Source of the DNA: Terriglobus saanensis SP1PR4
Lineage (GTDB): Bacteria > Acidobacteriota > Terriglobia > Terriglobales > Acidobacteriaceae
Assembly: GCF_000179915.2 (NCBI RefSeq)
Contig: NC_014963.1
Location: 868,001-932,000 of the forward strand
Length of the DNA stretch: 64,000 bases
Direction of reading: 5' to 3'
Shown: positions 34,532 through 43,001 of the stretch, piece by piece
Numbering within the stretch: position 1 is the stretch's first letter
How the letters are laid out: every line of letters starts with the position of its first letter
Notes under the pieces: generated by a model
Database searches by the model: none
Told to the model about the DNA's origin: nothing
The model's input: the letters and a program-made list of their open reading frames with translations, nothing else
Program-made: the position numbers and the translations under genes

Positions 34532-34972
34532 CTAGGAGCGTGGAGGGCCGCGGGAGTTTCCCGGCGCACGCGGAGCGGAGCCGAGAGCAACGACGCTGAC
34601 GGCAGCGAGTGGCTCCGAAGTCAGATTGTTCTGCAGCACCAAACCCGCGGGAAGCAGGACCGCAGCGTGCATGTCTGTGATCGGGTGTGTGGACTTGGAG
34701 CGCGGAGCGACGCTGCTTGCCTCGAAGTGATCGGAGGCGCCGTGGTCCGAAACGCTCAGGCGCTGCGAACGAGAACCGCGACCGGTGGGGCGGTGTGGCC
34801 CGTGCGGTGGAACGTGCTCGTAGTTCGAGCGGGAGTACTTGGAAGCGTGGTGCCCGTGGGCAGAGACGAGATAGCTGAGCGTGTTGAGACCCAGACCTAC
34901 GGCAAGCAGCACGAAGATGCGTCCGAGATGTAGGGTCTTTGCCATCTTCTTCGAGAATGCCACAGTTTTCAC
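34532..34972 (-). CDS. Hypothetical short membrane-anchored protein
   Basis: 146 residues from a GTG at 34972, or 137 from the ATG at 34945. One N-terminal hydrophobic segment (IFVLLAVGLGLNTLSYLV) is either a signal or an anchor, then a polar, His-, Ser- and Arg-rich stretch, then a mildly hydrophobic part (LVLQNNLTSEPLAAVSVVAL). The third codon positions are GC-rich throughout, which supports coding. No family recognised. It lies upstream of the carbonic anhydrase gene, 125 bases away. Confidence 0.48.
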   Translation of the reverse strand: MKTVAFSKKMAKTLHLGRIFVLLAVGLGLNTLSYLVSAHGHHASKYSRSNYEHVPPHGPHRPTGRGSRSQRLSVSDHGASDHFEASSVAPRSKSTHPITDMHAAVLLPAGLVLQNNLTSEPLAAVSVVALGSAPRAPGNSRGPPRS

Positions 34973-35040
34973 TTCGTGCGTATGAATAAGTTCTGGGAGT
35001 TGGACTTGCAGGGTTTGGGAAAGTTTGCGCAGAATGAGCT

Positions 35041-35904
35041 ATGTCTTTGATTCGTGCGATGAGTGTTTTGTGTGTGGCCTGCTTCGGTTTGATGTTTAGT
35101 CCCGATGCGTTTGCGACCGAAATGGATGATAATGAAGGGTTTTTCGCGGGGTTTGAGCGCCGAGCGACGGCGACGCAGTCGAAGCAGCCGGGATGGGCTG
35201 TGCCTCTCTTCGCTCCCCATAGCGGCCTGATTCAGTCGATCCGGCAGGACTTTACGCGCCAGATTGGGACGACCGGAACCGAGACCTGGAACTACGGCGG
35301 AGGCAAGGGCGTGAACTTTATCCCACTTCCCAACACACAGGTAGATATCAATTTTCCGCCTTACTTTCAGCGCTCCAGCGGAACGGTAGATGGCGCGGGA
35401 GACTTTTCTTTTGGTGTGAAATATCGTCTTGCGACGGCAAAAGAAAAGAAGGGAAACTACAGCGTGATGGTTGGCATTGCTGCCGCTGTCCCGACGGGAA
35501 GCTACAGTAATGGCGCGACGCACACTGTAATTTCGCCAAACGTCGCGGTAGGCAAGGGATGGGGCCGCTTCGATGTGCAGAGCTCCGCGCTGATCAATCT
35601 GCCGACAGGAAATACCGGTAGGCTGGGGAGGCATGTGACCTGGCACACGCTCGCGCAGGTGCATCTTGGAAAGTATTTCTGGCCGGAGATTGAGAACAGC
35701 ACGACCTTCTACCAGGGCGGAACGAATGATGGCCGCGTGCAAAATCATATTTTGCCGGGGCTGATGTTCGGCAAGATTAAATTCAAACCCGAAGATCCCA
35801 AGAGTCGAACGGGGATCTCTGTTGGCGCGGGCATGCAGTTTGCAACGACGCACTTTCACGTGCACGATCACATGCCGATCTTTTCGGCGCGCTTCACTTT
35901 CTAA
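35041..35904 (+). CDS. Secreted beta-barrel-like protein
   Basis: 287 residues with an N-terminal signal ending near DAFATE. The mature part has many alternating strands (TQVDINFPPYFQ, DFSFGVKYRLATA, YSVMVGIAAAVPTGSY, HTVISPNVAVGKGWG, RFDVQSSALINLPTG) and ends in IFSARFTF, as outer-membrane barrels do. It resembles the MetA-pathway/transporter family of barrels, but I cannot be sure. It precedes the bestrophin gene by 33 bases, so they may share a transcript. Confidence 0.75.
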   Translation: MSLIRAMSVLCVACFGLMFSPDAFATEMDDNEGFFAGFERRATATQSKQPGWAVPLFAPHSGLIQSIRQDFTRQIGTTGTETWNYGGGKGVNFIPLPNTQVDINFPPYFQRSSGTVDGAGDFSFGVKYRLATAKEKKGNYSVMVGIAAAVPTGSYSNGATHTVISPNVAVGKGWGRFDVQSSALINLPTGNTGRLGRHVTWHTLAQVHLGKYFWPEIENSTTFYQGGTNDGRVQNHILPGLMFGKIKFKPEDPKSRTGISVGAGMQFATTHFHVHDHMPIFSARFTF

Positions 35905-35937
35905 ATCCAGTTGCAAGAGACGGAGTAGTTTCGATTC

Positions 35938-36852
35938 ATGATCGTTCCTCGTTCGCCGCAGATTCGCAGAATGGTGGAGTACGTCGGCAGGCCTTTGCTG
36001 GTGCTCTTCGGATACGACCTGGCTGTCGTTGTAGCATACAAGGTGATGCACTGGGACTTCGTGGCCCTGCCGCACGTTCCCCTGGCGCTCTTCGGTTCGG
36101 CGATCGGTTTGATCCTTGGCTTCCGCAACAACTCGGCATATGACCGCTGGTGGGAGGCGCGAAAGTTGTGGGGTGTGATCGTGAACAACTCACGCAGCTG
36201 GGCCCGTCTTGTGGTCTCCACAGTAGCTTCGCCCGATGCATCCGAGCAACAGGCGGTGCGCACGATGCAGGTGCGCCTGGTGCATCATCAGATTGCTTAC
36301 GTGCATGCGATAAGACAGCATCTGCGCGGCCTCGCGCCGTGGGAAGAACTGTCGCCGCTGCTGCATGAAGAGGAGATTTCCGCGCTGCAGTACGAGAAAA
36401 ATATTCCGCTAGCCATTCAAGTGCAGACCGGAAAACTGGTGCAGGAGTGCCTGCAGCGGGGGTGGATCACCGATCTGCAATGGTCGCTGATGAATACGAA
36501 CATCGACGACCTTGCGGACGCGCAGGGTGGGTGCGAGCGCATCAAGAACACACCGATGCCGAAGCAGTATGACTACTTCCCGAAGCTGTTCGTGGAGATC
36601 TACTGTCTGGTGCTGCCGCTGACTCTGGTCACGAATATGCAGTGGTATACGCCGCTGGGATCTACGTTGGTCGGGTTTATTTTTCTTGCACTGGACAAGA
36701 TTGGTCGGGACATGGAAGACCCCTTCGACAACACAATTTACGATGTTCCCTTGACGTCGATCTCGCGGAATATCGAAATTAATCTGCGGCAGATTCTGGG
36801 CGAGGAAGAGTTACCTGCGGCCGAAGTTGCGGTGCGTGGAGTACTTTGGTAG
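35938..36852 (+). CDS. Bestrophin family ion channel
   Basis: 304 residues. The family core is plain: PLALFGSAIGLILGFRNNSAYDRWWEARKLWG, then NNSRSWARL, and QYDYFPKLFVEIYCLVLPL. Four membrane helices are visible. The C-terminal DPFDNTIYDVPLTSISRNIEINLRQ is also typical. Bestrophins form pentameric anion or cation channels; algal members conduct bicarbonate. The window also holds two carbonic anhydrases and a SulP transporter within 6 kb. Confidence 0.92.
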   Translation: MIVPRSPQIRRMVEYVGRPLLVLFGYDLAVVVAYKVMHWDFVALPHVPLALFGSAIGLILGFRNNSAYDRWWEARKLWGVIVNNSRSWARLVVSTVASPDASEQQAVRTMQVRLVHHQIAYVHAIRQHLRGLAPWEELSPLLHEEEISALQYEKNIPLAIQVQTGKLVQECLQRGWITDLQWSLMNTNIDDLADAQGGCERIKNTPMPKQYDYFPKLFVEIYCLVLPLTLVTNMQWYTPLGSTLVGFIFLALDKIGRDMEDPFDNTIYDVPLTSISRNIEINLRQILGEEELPAAEVAVRGVLW

Positions 36853-36895
36853 CCCGAATTTGTTGCGTGGTGGATACTGAGAACAGAGGTCTGCC

Positions 36896-37597
36896 ATGCC
36901 GCGTTCGATTTCAAGGAGCTGTCTGGAGTGCGCGGTCCGAGGGGGTGATTGTTTCTGCACCCTCGAAGACGATGCGCTGCGGACGTTGGAAAATCTCGGC
37001 GAGCATGTACAAGTGCCGCAGGGAACACAGATTTTTCGCGAAGGATTCGACCCCGACAAGGTCTTCATCGTCTGCAAGGGGCAGGTAAAGCTGACCGTCA
37101 CGAGCAAGGATGGTCGCCTGCTGATTCTGCGCATCGCGGCTCCTGGCGATGTGCTGGGGCTGGCTGCAGCGTTGCGGCATAAGCAGTACGAAGCGTCCGC
37201 GGTGGCGATCGAGCCGTGCCAGTTGAAGTGGATGGTGCGTGCGGACTTCTTCGAGTTCATGAAGCAGTTCAGCGAGGTGGGTGAGAACTCCGCGCGATCC
37301 TTGGCGGAGGAGTATCGCACCACGGTGATGAGTGCGCGGCGGCTGGCGCTCTCCGGAAGCGCTGGTGGAAAGCTTGCGAGCGTGCTGCTGGAGTGGGCGC
37401 ACAGGGCTTCGATCGACAAGACGCAGTTGAAGTTTGTGATGCCGCTGACGCACGAGGAGCTGGCGAGTATGGCGGGTATCTCGCGTGAGACGACGACGCG
37501 GATGCTCACGAAGTTCAAAGGCGACGGCCTGATCACCATCCATGGCTCTACGATTGTGATCGAGGATGAGGCAGGGATGGAGCAGATGTTTTCCTGA
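36896..37597 (+). CDS. Crp/Fnr family transcriptional regulator
   Basis: 233 residues. The N-terminus carries four cysteines in CLECAVRGGDCFC, as in FNR-type proteins that bind an iron-sulfur cluster, although the spacing differs from E. coli FNR. The cyclic-nucleotide-binding-like domain follows (FREGFDPDKVFIVCKGQVKL, RIAAPGDVLGLAAAL). The C-terminal helix-turn-helix reads LTHEELASMAGISRETTTRM. Its SRETTTR matches the Arg-Glu-xxx-Arg pattern that in E. coli CRP reads TGTGA. It follows bestrophin by 43 bases. Confidence 0.92.
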   Translation: MPRSISRSCLECAVRGGDCFCTLEDDALRTLENLGEHVQVPQGTQIFREGFDPDKVFIVCKGQVKLTVTSKDGRLLILRIAAPGDVLGLAAALRHKQYEASAVAIEPCQLKWMVRADFFEFMKQFSEVGENSARSLAEEYRTTVMSARRLALSGSAGGKLASVLLEWAHRASIDKTQLKFVMPLTHEELASMAGISRETTTRMLTKFKGDGLITIHGSTIVIEDEAGMEQMFS

Positions 37598-37610
37598 TTA
37601 GCGAGTCAGC

Positions 37611-37648
37611 TAAAAGCAAATCCCTTGACTTCGTTACGGGATGACAAA
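37611..37648 (+). repeat. Dispersed intergenic repeat, copy 1
   Basis: The unit TAAAAGCAAATCCC, a variable GC-rich middle, then CGGGATGACAAA. Copies at 41052-41092, 41112-41152 and 47713-47752 share both flanks. All are in non-coding DNA at the 3' sides of genes. Confidence 0.6.
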
Positions 37649-37656
37649 CAAAAAAG

Positions 37657-37694
37657 AAAAGCCCCATCTTCCGGCAGTGGAAGATGGGGCTTTT
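37657..37694. terminator. Bidirectional terminator between regulator and oxidase genes
   Basis: A 12-bp stem (37661-37672 with 37679-37690) extended by AAAA/TTTT, so it carries a T tract on both strands. It serves the Crp/Fnr gene on the plus strand and the oxidase gene ending at 37703 on the minus strand. Confidence 0.9.
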
Positions 37695-37702
37695 GGCATA
37701 CG

Positions 37703-39355
37703 CTACGCCATGACCTTGTGTGGGGAGGCTGTTCCGTCGATCACGTCGTAGGGGTAAGCCTCCGTGGTAATGATGGGCGTTTTGCTGAAGTTTTCGGTAG
37801 GGGGCGGTGAGGAGATCGTCCATTCGAGGCCTGCGGCGTTCCACGGATTCGATGTGGCGATGGCACCGTAGCGCAGGCTCCACAGGAGATACGCAGCGGT
37901 GAGGAAATAACCAAAGGCCATCACCGTAGCGCCAGCCGTCGACATCACATTGAGTACCTGAAACTCTTTGGGATATGTGGCATAGCGGCGCGGCATGCCG
38001 AGATAACCGAGCATAAACTGCGGTCCAAAGGTGACGAAGAACCCGATGAAGATGCAGATGGCTGCAGCCTTTGCGGGGGCTTCGGGATACATGCGGCCCG
38101 TGATCTTAGGCCACCAGAAGTGCAGGCCTCCGAGGTACGCCATGATGACAGAGCCGACCATGACGAAGTGGAAGTGGGCCACGATGAAGTAGGTCTCGGT
38201 GAGCGAGATATTCATACCGAGTGTGCCGAGGAAGACGCCGGTGCAGCCTCCGATGACGAAGAGGCCGATGAAGCAGAGGACGTAGATCATCGGAGCATCG
38301 AACGAGATGGAACCCTTGTAGAGCGTGAAAGTCCAGTTGAAGACCTTGATCGCAGAGGGCACGGCGACGAGCATCGTGAGCATCGAAAAGACAAGGGCGG
38401 AGTAGTTCGAGATGCCCATGATGAACATGTGGTGCGCCCAGACGAAGAAGCTGAAAGCAGCGATCGCAATGGACGAGAAAGCCACCGCGGTATAGCCGAA
38501 GACGCGTTTGCGCGAGAAGGCACTGACGAGTTCCGAGATAACTCCCATCGCTGGAAGAAGCATGACGTAAACGGCCGGGTGGGAGTAGAACCAGAAGAGA
38601 TGCTGGAAGAGGAGCGGGTCTCCGCCCATGGCGGGATCGAAGAAGCCGAAGTGAAAGAGGCGCTCGATGGCGACCAGAACGATGGTGACTGCGACGACTG
38701 GTGTGCCAAGGACCATGATGACCGAAGCGGCGTAGTTGGCCCAGAGGAAGAGCGGCATGCGGAACCACGTCATACCGGGTGCGCGCATACGGTGGATGGT
38801 GACGATGAAGTTGAGACCCGTGAAGATGGACGAGAAGCCAGCGACGAAGGCGGCCAGACCGGCGGAGACCACGTTGGTATTTACGAAGCGCGTGGAGAGC
38901 GGCGTGGTGAAGGTCCAGCCTGTATCGACGCCACCTGCGAGAACAGTGTAGAGCAGCAGAATTCCGGCGATGACGAAGCAATACCAGGAGAGCAGATTGA
39001 TGCGCGGGAAGGCGAGGTCCCGAGCGCCAATCATGATGGGAAGAATGAAGTTTCCTAAGATGGCGGGGACGGCTGGAATCAGGACGAAGAAGACCATGAC
39101 GATGCCATGCATGGTGAAGACCTTGTTGTAGGTGTCCGCCGCCATAAGATCGCCTGTGGGCGTAAGGAGATGAATACGGAGCACCATCGCGAGCAGGCCG
39201 CCGATGAGGAAGAAGAAAGAGATGGAGCCCAGGTAAAGCAGGCCGATCCGCTTGTGATCGACGGTGAGCAGCCAGCTCTTTAGGCCGTGGGTCTCGTTGA
39301 GATAGTGACGCTTGGGAGCGATGGCCTGGGGGGCAGTGACTGTGGCGGTACTCAT
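37703..39355 (-). CDS. ctaD: Cytochrome c oxidase subunit I (A2-type haem-copper oxidase)
   Basis: 550 residues with twelve membrane helices. The Cu-B/haem ligands lie in [22 protein letters not shown] and HFHFVMVG. The YSHPAV form lacks the glutamate of A1-type enzymes (GHPEV) and carries the Tyr-Ser pair described for the A2 subfamily. The ATG at 39355 overlaps by 4 bases (ATGA) the stop of a 90-residue Cys-rich protein, so translation is coupled. No subunit II or III gene is in this window. It probably reduces O2 at the end of an aerobic chain. Confidence 0.95.
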   Translation of the reverse strand: MSTATVTAPQAIAPKRHYLNETHGLKSWLLTVDHKRIGLLYLGSISFFFLIGGLLAMVLRIHLLTPTGDLMAADTYNKVFTMHGIVMVFFVLIPAVPAILGNFILPIMIGARDLAFPRINLLSWYCFVIAGILLLYTVLAGGVDTGWTFTTPLSTRFVNTNVVSAGLAAFVAGFSSIFTGLNFIVTIHRMRAPGMTWFRMPLFLWANYAASVIMVLGTPVVAVTIVLVAIERLFHFGFFDPAMGGDPLLFQHLFWFYSHPAVYVMLLPAMGVISELVSAFSRKRVFGYTAVAFSSIAIAAFSFFVWAHHMFIMGISNYSALVFSMLTMLVAVPSAIKVFNWTFTLYKGSISFDAPMIYVLCFIGLFVIGGCTGVFLGTLGMNISLTETYFIVAHFHFVMVGSVIMAYLGGLHFWWPKITGRMYPEAPAKAAAICIFIGFFVTFGPQFMLGYLGMPRRYATYPKEFQVLNVMSTAGATVMAFGYFLTAAYLLWSLRYGAIATSNPWNAAGLEWTISSPPPTENFSKTPIITTEAYPYDVIDGTASPHKVMA

Positions 39356-39624
39356 GCGCGCGCCGTTCTGTAGTTGCTGCTCAGGCTGTAGTTGTTGTTC
39401 AAGCTGTAACTGTTGCTCATGCTGCCAAAAGAAGGCAGAGTGGCCGCGGCGAGCGAGCGCAGAGCGGCTTCCACGACCGCAAGCACCACGAGGGGCGGGC
39501 AGTTGGCGGAGGTGCCATAGCCGACGCAGGCGGAGTGGCCGTCGCAGCTATTCTGGCTACGGCGGGCGTTAGGGCAGTTGGGGCAGGCCTTGGTGCAGGT
39601 GGAGGATTGCAGAACTTTGAACAT
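39352..39624 (-). CDS. Small Cys-rich protein coupled to ctaD
   Basis: 90 residues. Six cysteines lie in the first 42 residues: Cys10, 14, 17, 27, 33 and 42, the first three as CTKACPNC (CxxxCxxC). A short hydrophobic stretch ([18 protein letters not shown]) follows, then an Asn/Ser/Tyr tail built from a tandem 18-bp repeat. The start has GGGAG nearby. The stop overlaps the ctaD start by 4 bases. The cysteines would suit metal or iron-sulfur binding. I recognise no family; a copper-delivery or assembly role for the oxidase is inferred only from the coupling. It has no signal peptide. Confidence 0.6.
   Translation of the reverse strand: MFKVLQSSTCTKACPNCPNARRSQNSCDGHSACVGYGTSANCPPLVVLAVVEAALRSLAAATLPSFGSMSNSYSLNNNYSLSSNYRTARA
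39370..39423. repeat. Three tandem 18-bp imperfect repeats inside the Cys-rich gene
   Basis: 39370-39387, 39388-39405 and 39406-39423 share the pattern GTA-x-x-TG-TG-TCA-GCT and encode successive NYSLSS-like six-residue units. They make up the C-terminal tail of the protein that precedes ctaD. Confidence 0.75.
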
Positions 39625-39672
39625 GCGGCGATCTCCCGATATCTGAGGATCGGGTAGATCGCTGCATGAGCG

Positions 39673-39690
39673 CTGTGACGGCCGTCACAG
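39673..39690. promoter_or_regulatory. Perfect CRP-type palindrome upstream of the ctaD operon
   Basis: An 18-bp perfect palindrome, CTGTGACGGCCGTCACAG, equals the CRP consensus TGTGA-N6-TCACA. It is 49 bases upstream of the ATG at 39624 and 6 bases beyond the stop of the convergent-side MFS gene. The regulator at 36896-37597 has the matching recognition helix residues. Confidence 0.7.
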
Positions 39691-39696
39691 GGTTTG

Positions 39697-40941
39697 TCAG
39701 AGTTTTGTAGCCGGGGCGTCCTTCGGCTCCATGAAAAACTTGCCCGCGGCGAGGAGAACAACGACCAGGACTGCGCAGAGTGCGAAGACATGCCGCGTTC
39801 CCGTGTGTTGAGCCAGCACGCCAGAGAGCAGCAGACCGCCGATCTGGGCGGCGAAGACGGAAGACATCACCGTGGAACCGACGCGGCCCATAAGGTGTTG
39901 CGGTGTCTCCTGCTGGATAAGCGTCTGCGCGGGAACGATGACGCCAGCGACCGAGAAGCCGATGAAGAGATTGCCCACGACCGTAGTCCAGAGGTGGGGG
40001 AAGAAGACGAGCACCATCAGACCGAGGGCGATGCCACTCAGACCGGAGTAGACGAGGGTGGTCTCGCGCAGACGTTTGCCGAAGGTGTTCAGCACGTTAA
40101 GGCCGAGCAAAATGCCGACTCCGATGGCCGCAGAGGCCAGACCGAAGGCACGGTTCGTCCCATGAAGGACATCGCGCACATAAATGGCGATCAGCGGTCC
40201 GAAGCAGCCGAGCACGAACATGCCGGAGGCGAGTGCAAGGATCACAAAGAGTAGGGCCGCATGATGGACGATGAAGCTGAGTCCTTGCTGCATGTCATGG
40301 CGGATGCGGGCAAGACCGGTGTGCGTCGTGGCCGTCTCCTGGCTTGCAGGCGGGGGTGAGATGGCCACGGTGGCGATGAAGCAGGCCGACGCGGCGAAGC
40401 TGGCAGCATCCACGAGATAGCAGCTGCGCGGACCGAAGGCAGAGACGAGCACGGCGGATGTGGCAGGGCCAAGGATGCGCATGACGAACACGACCTGCTG
40501 CATAAGGGCGTTGGCGGAGCGCAGACCATGCATGGGAACGATGGACCGGAGAGCGACTCCCTGGGCCGGATTGAAGAAGCTGGAGACGATGCTGATGGCG
40601 GCGAGAATCGCGTAGAAGTGTGAGAGATGCGTAGCGAAGAGCAGAAGAAGCGTCAGACCGGAGCGGATGGCATCCGAGAGGATGAGGGTCGGTTTGAGGG
40701 GCCAGCGGTCGACGAAGACGCCCGCCATGATGCCGAGTATGGCGATGGGCAGGGAGTAGGCGATCTGTACGCCGGTGATCTGCTGCGCGTTGGCATGCAG
40801 GCCGAAGGTGAGCACGGCGATGACGGCATAGAGGGCGAGGAAGTCGCCAAAGTTGGAGACGATCTGCGCGTACCAGAGCCGACGCATGGAGCGAATGCCG
40901 AGGGTTTCGCGCATGGACATCGGAATGGGCGTGGTGGCCAT
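39697..40941 (-). CDS. MFS transporter (EntS/enterobactin-exporter-like)
   Basis: 414 residues and twelve helices. The N-terminal RRLWYAQIVSNFGDFLALYAV and GIMAGVFVDRWPLKP (the A-motif loop) match the group of MFS exporters that includes EntS and macrolide efflux proteins. VIVPAQTLIQQETPQHLMGRV in the second half is likewise typical. It may export a small lipophilic compound. It lies upstream of the Cys-rich/oxidase genes on the same strand, with the CRP-type palindrome between. Confidence 0.9.
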   Translation of the reverse strand: MATTPIPMSMRETLGIRSMRRLWYAQIVSNFGDFLALYAVIAVLTFGLHANAQQITGVQIAYSLPIAILGIMAGVFVDRWPLKPTLILSDAIRSGLTLLLLFATHLSHFYAILAAISIVSSFFNPAQGVALRSIVPMHGLRSANALMQQVVFVMRILGPATSAVLVSAFGPRSCYLVDAASFAASACFIATVAISPPPASQETATTHTGLARIRHDMQQGLSFIVHHAALLFVILALASGMFVLGCFGPLIAIYVRDVLHGTNRAFGLASAAIGVGILLGLNVLNTFGKRLRETTLVYSGLSGIALGLMVLVFFPHLWTTVVGNLFIGFSVAGVIVPAQTLIQQETPQHLMGRVGSTVMSSVFAAQIGGLLLSGVLAQHTGTRHVFALCAVLVVVLLAAGKFFMEPKDAPATKL

Positions 40942-41051
40942 GGGTGACTCCTATGATTTTGGGGACAGGTCTACTGTAGCGCGAGCTGTCGAGCCATGAT
41001 TGTGAAGGTTGGAACGGCTTAGACCTTTCACCGTGTCTGTACCCGCCTGAA

Positions 41052-41092
41052 CTCTTTGTCCTCCCGCAGCGTAGCGGGAGGAATCTGCTTTT
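41052..41092 (-). repeat. Dispersed intergenic repeat, copy 2
   Basis: The minus strand reads TAAAAGCAGAT, then a hairpin of CCTCCCGC with GCGGGAGG, then GACAAAGAG, matching copies 1 and 4 in order. Confidence 0.6.
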
Positions 41093-41111
41093 ACCCAATG
41101 GGTATAGGAAT

Positions 41112-41152
41112 CAGATCACTCTGCCGCGCTGCGGGATGACAAAAAAGGCAGT
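41112..41152 (+). repeat. Dispersed intergenic repeat, copy 3
   Basis: CAGATCACTCTGCCGCGC, then GCGGGATGACAAAAAAGGCAGT, close in its right half to the copy at 47713-47752 (GGGATGACAAAGAGGCAGT). Confidence 0.6.
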
Positions 41153-41234
41153 ACGGTGGGCTGACAAGAGACCATGCTGCGGCGATTGCAAAAAAGCTGC
41201 GCTGCAGAGAGCAGCAAAAGCAGATCTCTGCGCT

Positions 41235-41951
41235 CTAGTAAACGGTGTGCTCGATGTGATCGGCGGCTTTGCCTGCCACAATACGCTGGACGCGTCCGTC
41301 GCGCATGGTGATGACGCGGTCGGCGATCTGGGCTGCTTCCAGGTTGTGCGTGATCATGAGGACGGTCTGGTTGAGCTCACGGGACGCGTGACGCAGCATC
41401 GCGAGAACGGCGTCGGAGTTTTCCGTGTCGAGGTTGCCGGTGGGCTCGTCCGCAAGGATGATAGCCGGGCGTGTGATGAGGGCACGGGCGATGGCGACGC
41501 GCTGCTGTTCTCCGCCGGAGAGCTCCGAAGGGCGATGATGGAGGCGGCCGTCGATCTTGAGGAGCTCCGTCAGTTCGGCGAGATAGGCGGAATCGAAGGG
41601 TTTGCCCGTCGCGGCGATCTCGTGCGCGAGTTCGATGTTGCCCTGAGCGGAGAGGGTGGGCAGGAGATTGAAGCGCTGGAAGACAAAGCCGATCTTCTTG
41701 CCGCGCTCGCGTGTGCGGTCCGCGTCGGAGAGCTGGGCAAAGTCGACGTTGTCGATCAGAACGGAGCCGGAGGTGGCGTTGGTAAGGCCTCCCAGCAAAT
41801 AGAAAAGGGTGGATTTTCCCGATCCGGAGGGCCCCACAATGGCGACAAACTCGCCCCGGTCGATGGAGAAAGAGACGTCGCGGAGGGCGGCGGTTTCGAT
41901 CTTGCCGGAGCGATAGGTTTTACCGAGGTGGGACGCATTAATAATGGGCAT
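41235..41951 (-). CDS. ABC transporter ATP-binding protein (LolD/MacB-like)
   Basis: 238 residues. Walker A is GPSGSGKST, the signature motif is [15 protein letters not shown], Walker B is [11 protein letters not shown], and the Q-loop and H-loop (FVFQRF, ITHN) are intact. It belongs to the LolD/MacB/FtsE type. No permease is adjacent. It could serve the ADOP permease at 16656 or other orphan permeases of this organism, or function with lipoprotein release. The upstream gene is an unknown protein 24 bases away on the same strand. Confidence 0.92.
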   Translation of the reverse strand: MPIINASHLGKTYRSGKIETAALRDVSFSIDRGEFVAIVGPSGSGKSTLFYLLGGLTNATSGSVLIDNVDFAQLSDADRTRERGKKIGFVFQRFNLLPTLSAQGNIELAHEIAATGKPFDSAYLAELTELLKIDGRLHHRPSELSGGEQQRVAIARALITRPAIILADEPTGNLDTENSDAVLAMLRHASRELNQTVLMITHNLEAAQIADRVITMRDGRVQRIVAGKAADHIEHTVY

Positions 41952-41975
41952 GAGGTCGCTTCCAGTGTATCGCGG

Positions 41976-42383
41976 TCAGGAAGCGATCTCAGGGCGGCGG
42001 CGCATGCTGGTGTCATTCAAAAACGAGATATTCAGGCAGAGCGGGATCACCTGACGCTGGTTTTCGGGTGAGGTGAGATGCTGGCGGCAGGTGCAGCGTT
42101 CGGCCAGGGCGAGATGGCTCCAGCGCGTGAGCTCCAGCCCGGCGGCAAGCAATGCGGCATAGAGGTCCAGCATGTCGCGGCTCTGCACTTCGACCCGAAG
42201 CGCAATGCCGCGGCCAGCGAGGGCCTTTTTTTCCAGTACCCAGCCGCCGGAGCGGCTAATCGCGGAAACCAGGGAATAAAGCAGGACGGAGGACTCTCTA
42301 TAAGAAAACCCTTGCAGGGCGATGGGGCTCATCGGGAAGTATTCCGGAGCGCCCAGACAGACGGAGTGGCTTGGTTGATTCAC
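41976..42383 (-). CDS. Conserved-looking protein of unknown function
   Basis: 135 residues with no signal peptide. An Ala/Leu-rich helical middle (LLYSLVSAISRSGGWVLEKKALAGRG, then DMLDLYAALLAAGLELTR) precedes CTCRQHLTSPENQRQVIPL. It is followed by the ABC ATPase gene, 24 bases downstream. I recognise no domain. Coding is supported by the even amino-acid composition and lack of a competing frame. It is divergent from acpS. Confidence 0.58.
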   Translation of the reverse strand: MNQPSHSVCLGAPEYFPMSPIALQGFSYRESSVLLYSLVSAISRSGGWVLEKKALAGRGIALRVEVQSRDMLDLYAALLAAGLELTRWSHLALAERCTCRQHLTSPENQRQVIPLCLNISFLNDTSMRRRPEIAS

Positions 42384-42482
42384 AGAGATGATATCGGCGG
42401 TCAGGCGAAGGAGCTACAGGGTGTGTCGAATTCGCACGGTACCCGGCAAGGTCGTGATAGGTTCGGCAAAGGAGTCGAGCGG

Positions 42483-42863
42483 ATGATTGTGGGAACTGGA
42501 ACCGATCTGGTGGAAATTGCGCGTGTGGCGCGGTCCTTGGAGAGGTTTGGGGCTCGTTTTGAGGAGAGAGTGTTTACGCCGGAGGAGATTGCGTACTGCC
42601 GGCGGAAGGTCAAGACGGCCACGGAGAGCTTTGCCGCACGGTTTGCGGCGAAAGAGGCCGGCGCAAAGGCCCTGGGAACCGGGATCAGCCGCGGTGTAAG
42701 CTGGCAGGAGATTGAGGTAATTCGACGACCCGGGGAGCGCCCGGAGCTGTTTTTTCATGGACGCGCCGCCGAGTGGGCTGTCAGGCTGGGCGCACGGAAG
42801 GCGCATCTGAGCCTGACCCACGGACGCGAAAGCGCCATTGCGATGGTGGTTCTGGAGAGCTGA
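42483..42863 (+). CDS. acpS: Holo-[acyl-carrier-protein] synthase
   Basis: 126 residues, the usual AcpS length. GTDLVEIARV holds the metal-binding Asp, RFAAKEAGAKALGTG carries the Glu and Lys of the active site, and LSLTHGRESAIAMVV is the C-terminal strand pair. It transfers phosphopantetheine from CoA to acyl carrier protein. The ATG at 42483 follows GGAGTCGAGCGG. A longer open frame upstream is antisense to the neighbouring gene and is not part of it. Confidence 0.95.
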   Translation: MIVGTGTDLVEIARVARSLERFGARFEERVFTPEEIAYCRRKVKTATESFAARFAAKEAGAKALGTGISRGVSWQEIEVIRRPGERPELFFHGRAAEWAVRLGARKAHLSLTHGRESAIAMVVLES

Positions 42864-43001
42864 TGGTCAGCAATCCCCTGGAAGATGAAACCGATACCGA
42901 AGCTTTCGCATCGGATAGACGTAGAGATTTCAAAGACATCTGTTAGGAATTGAATGGTATCGGCGGGAAGATGCGCCGATACGTCAGGAGCGGAACGACG
43001 C

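Larger units (their letters stand above)
40942..41234. other. Intergenic region with two repeat copies
   Basis: 293 bases with no gene. It carries an 8-bp hairpin at 41060-41081 and two copies of the dispersed repeat in opposite orientation. Confidence 0.5.
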
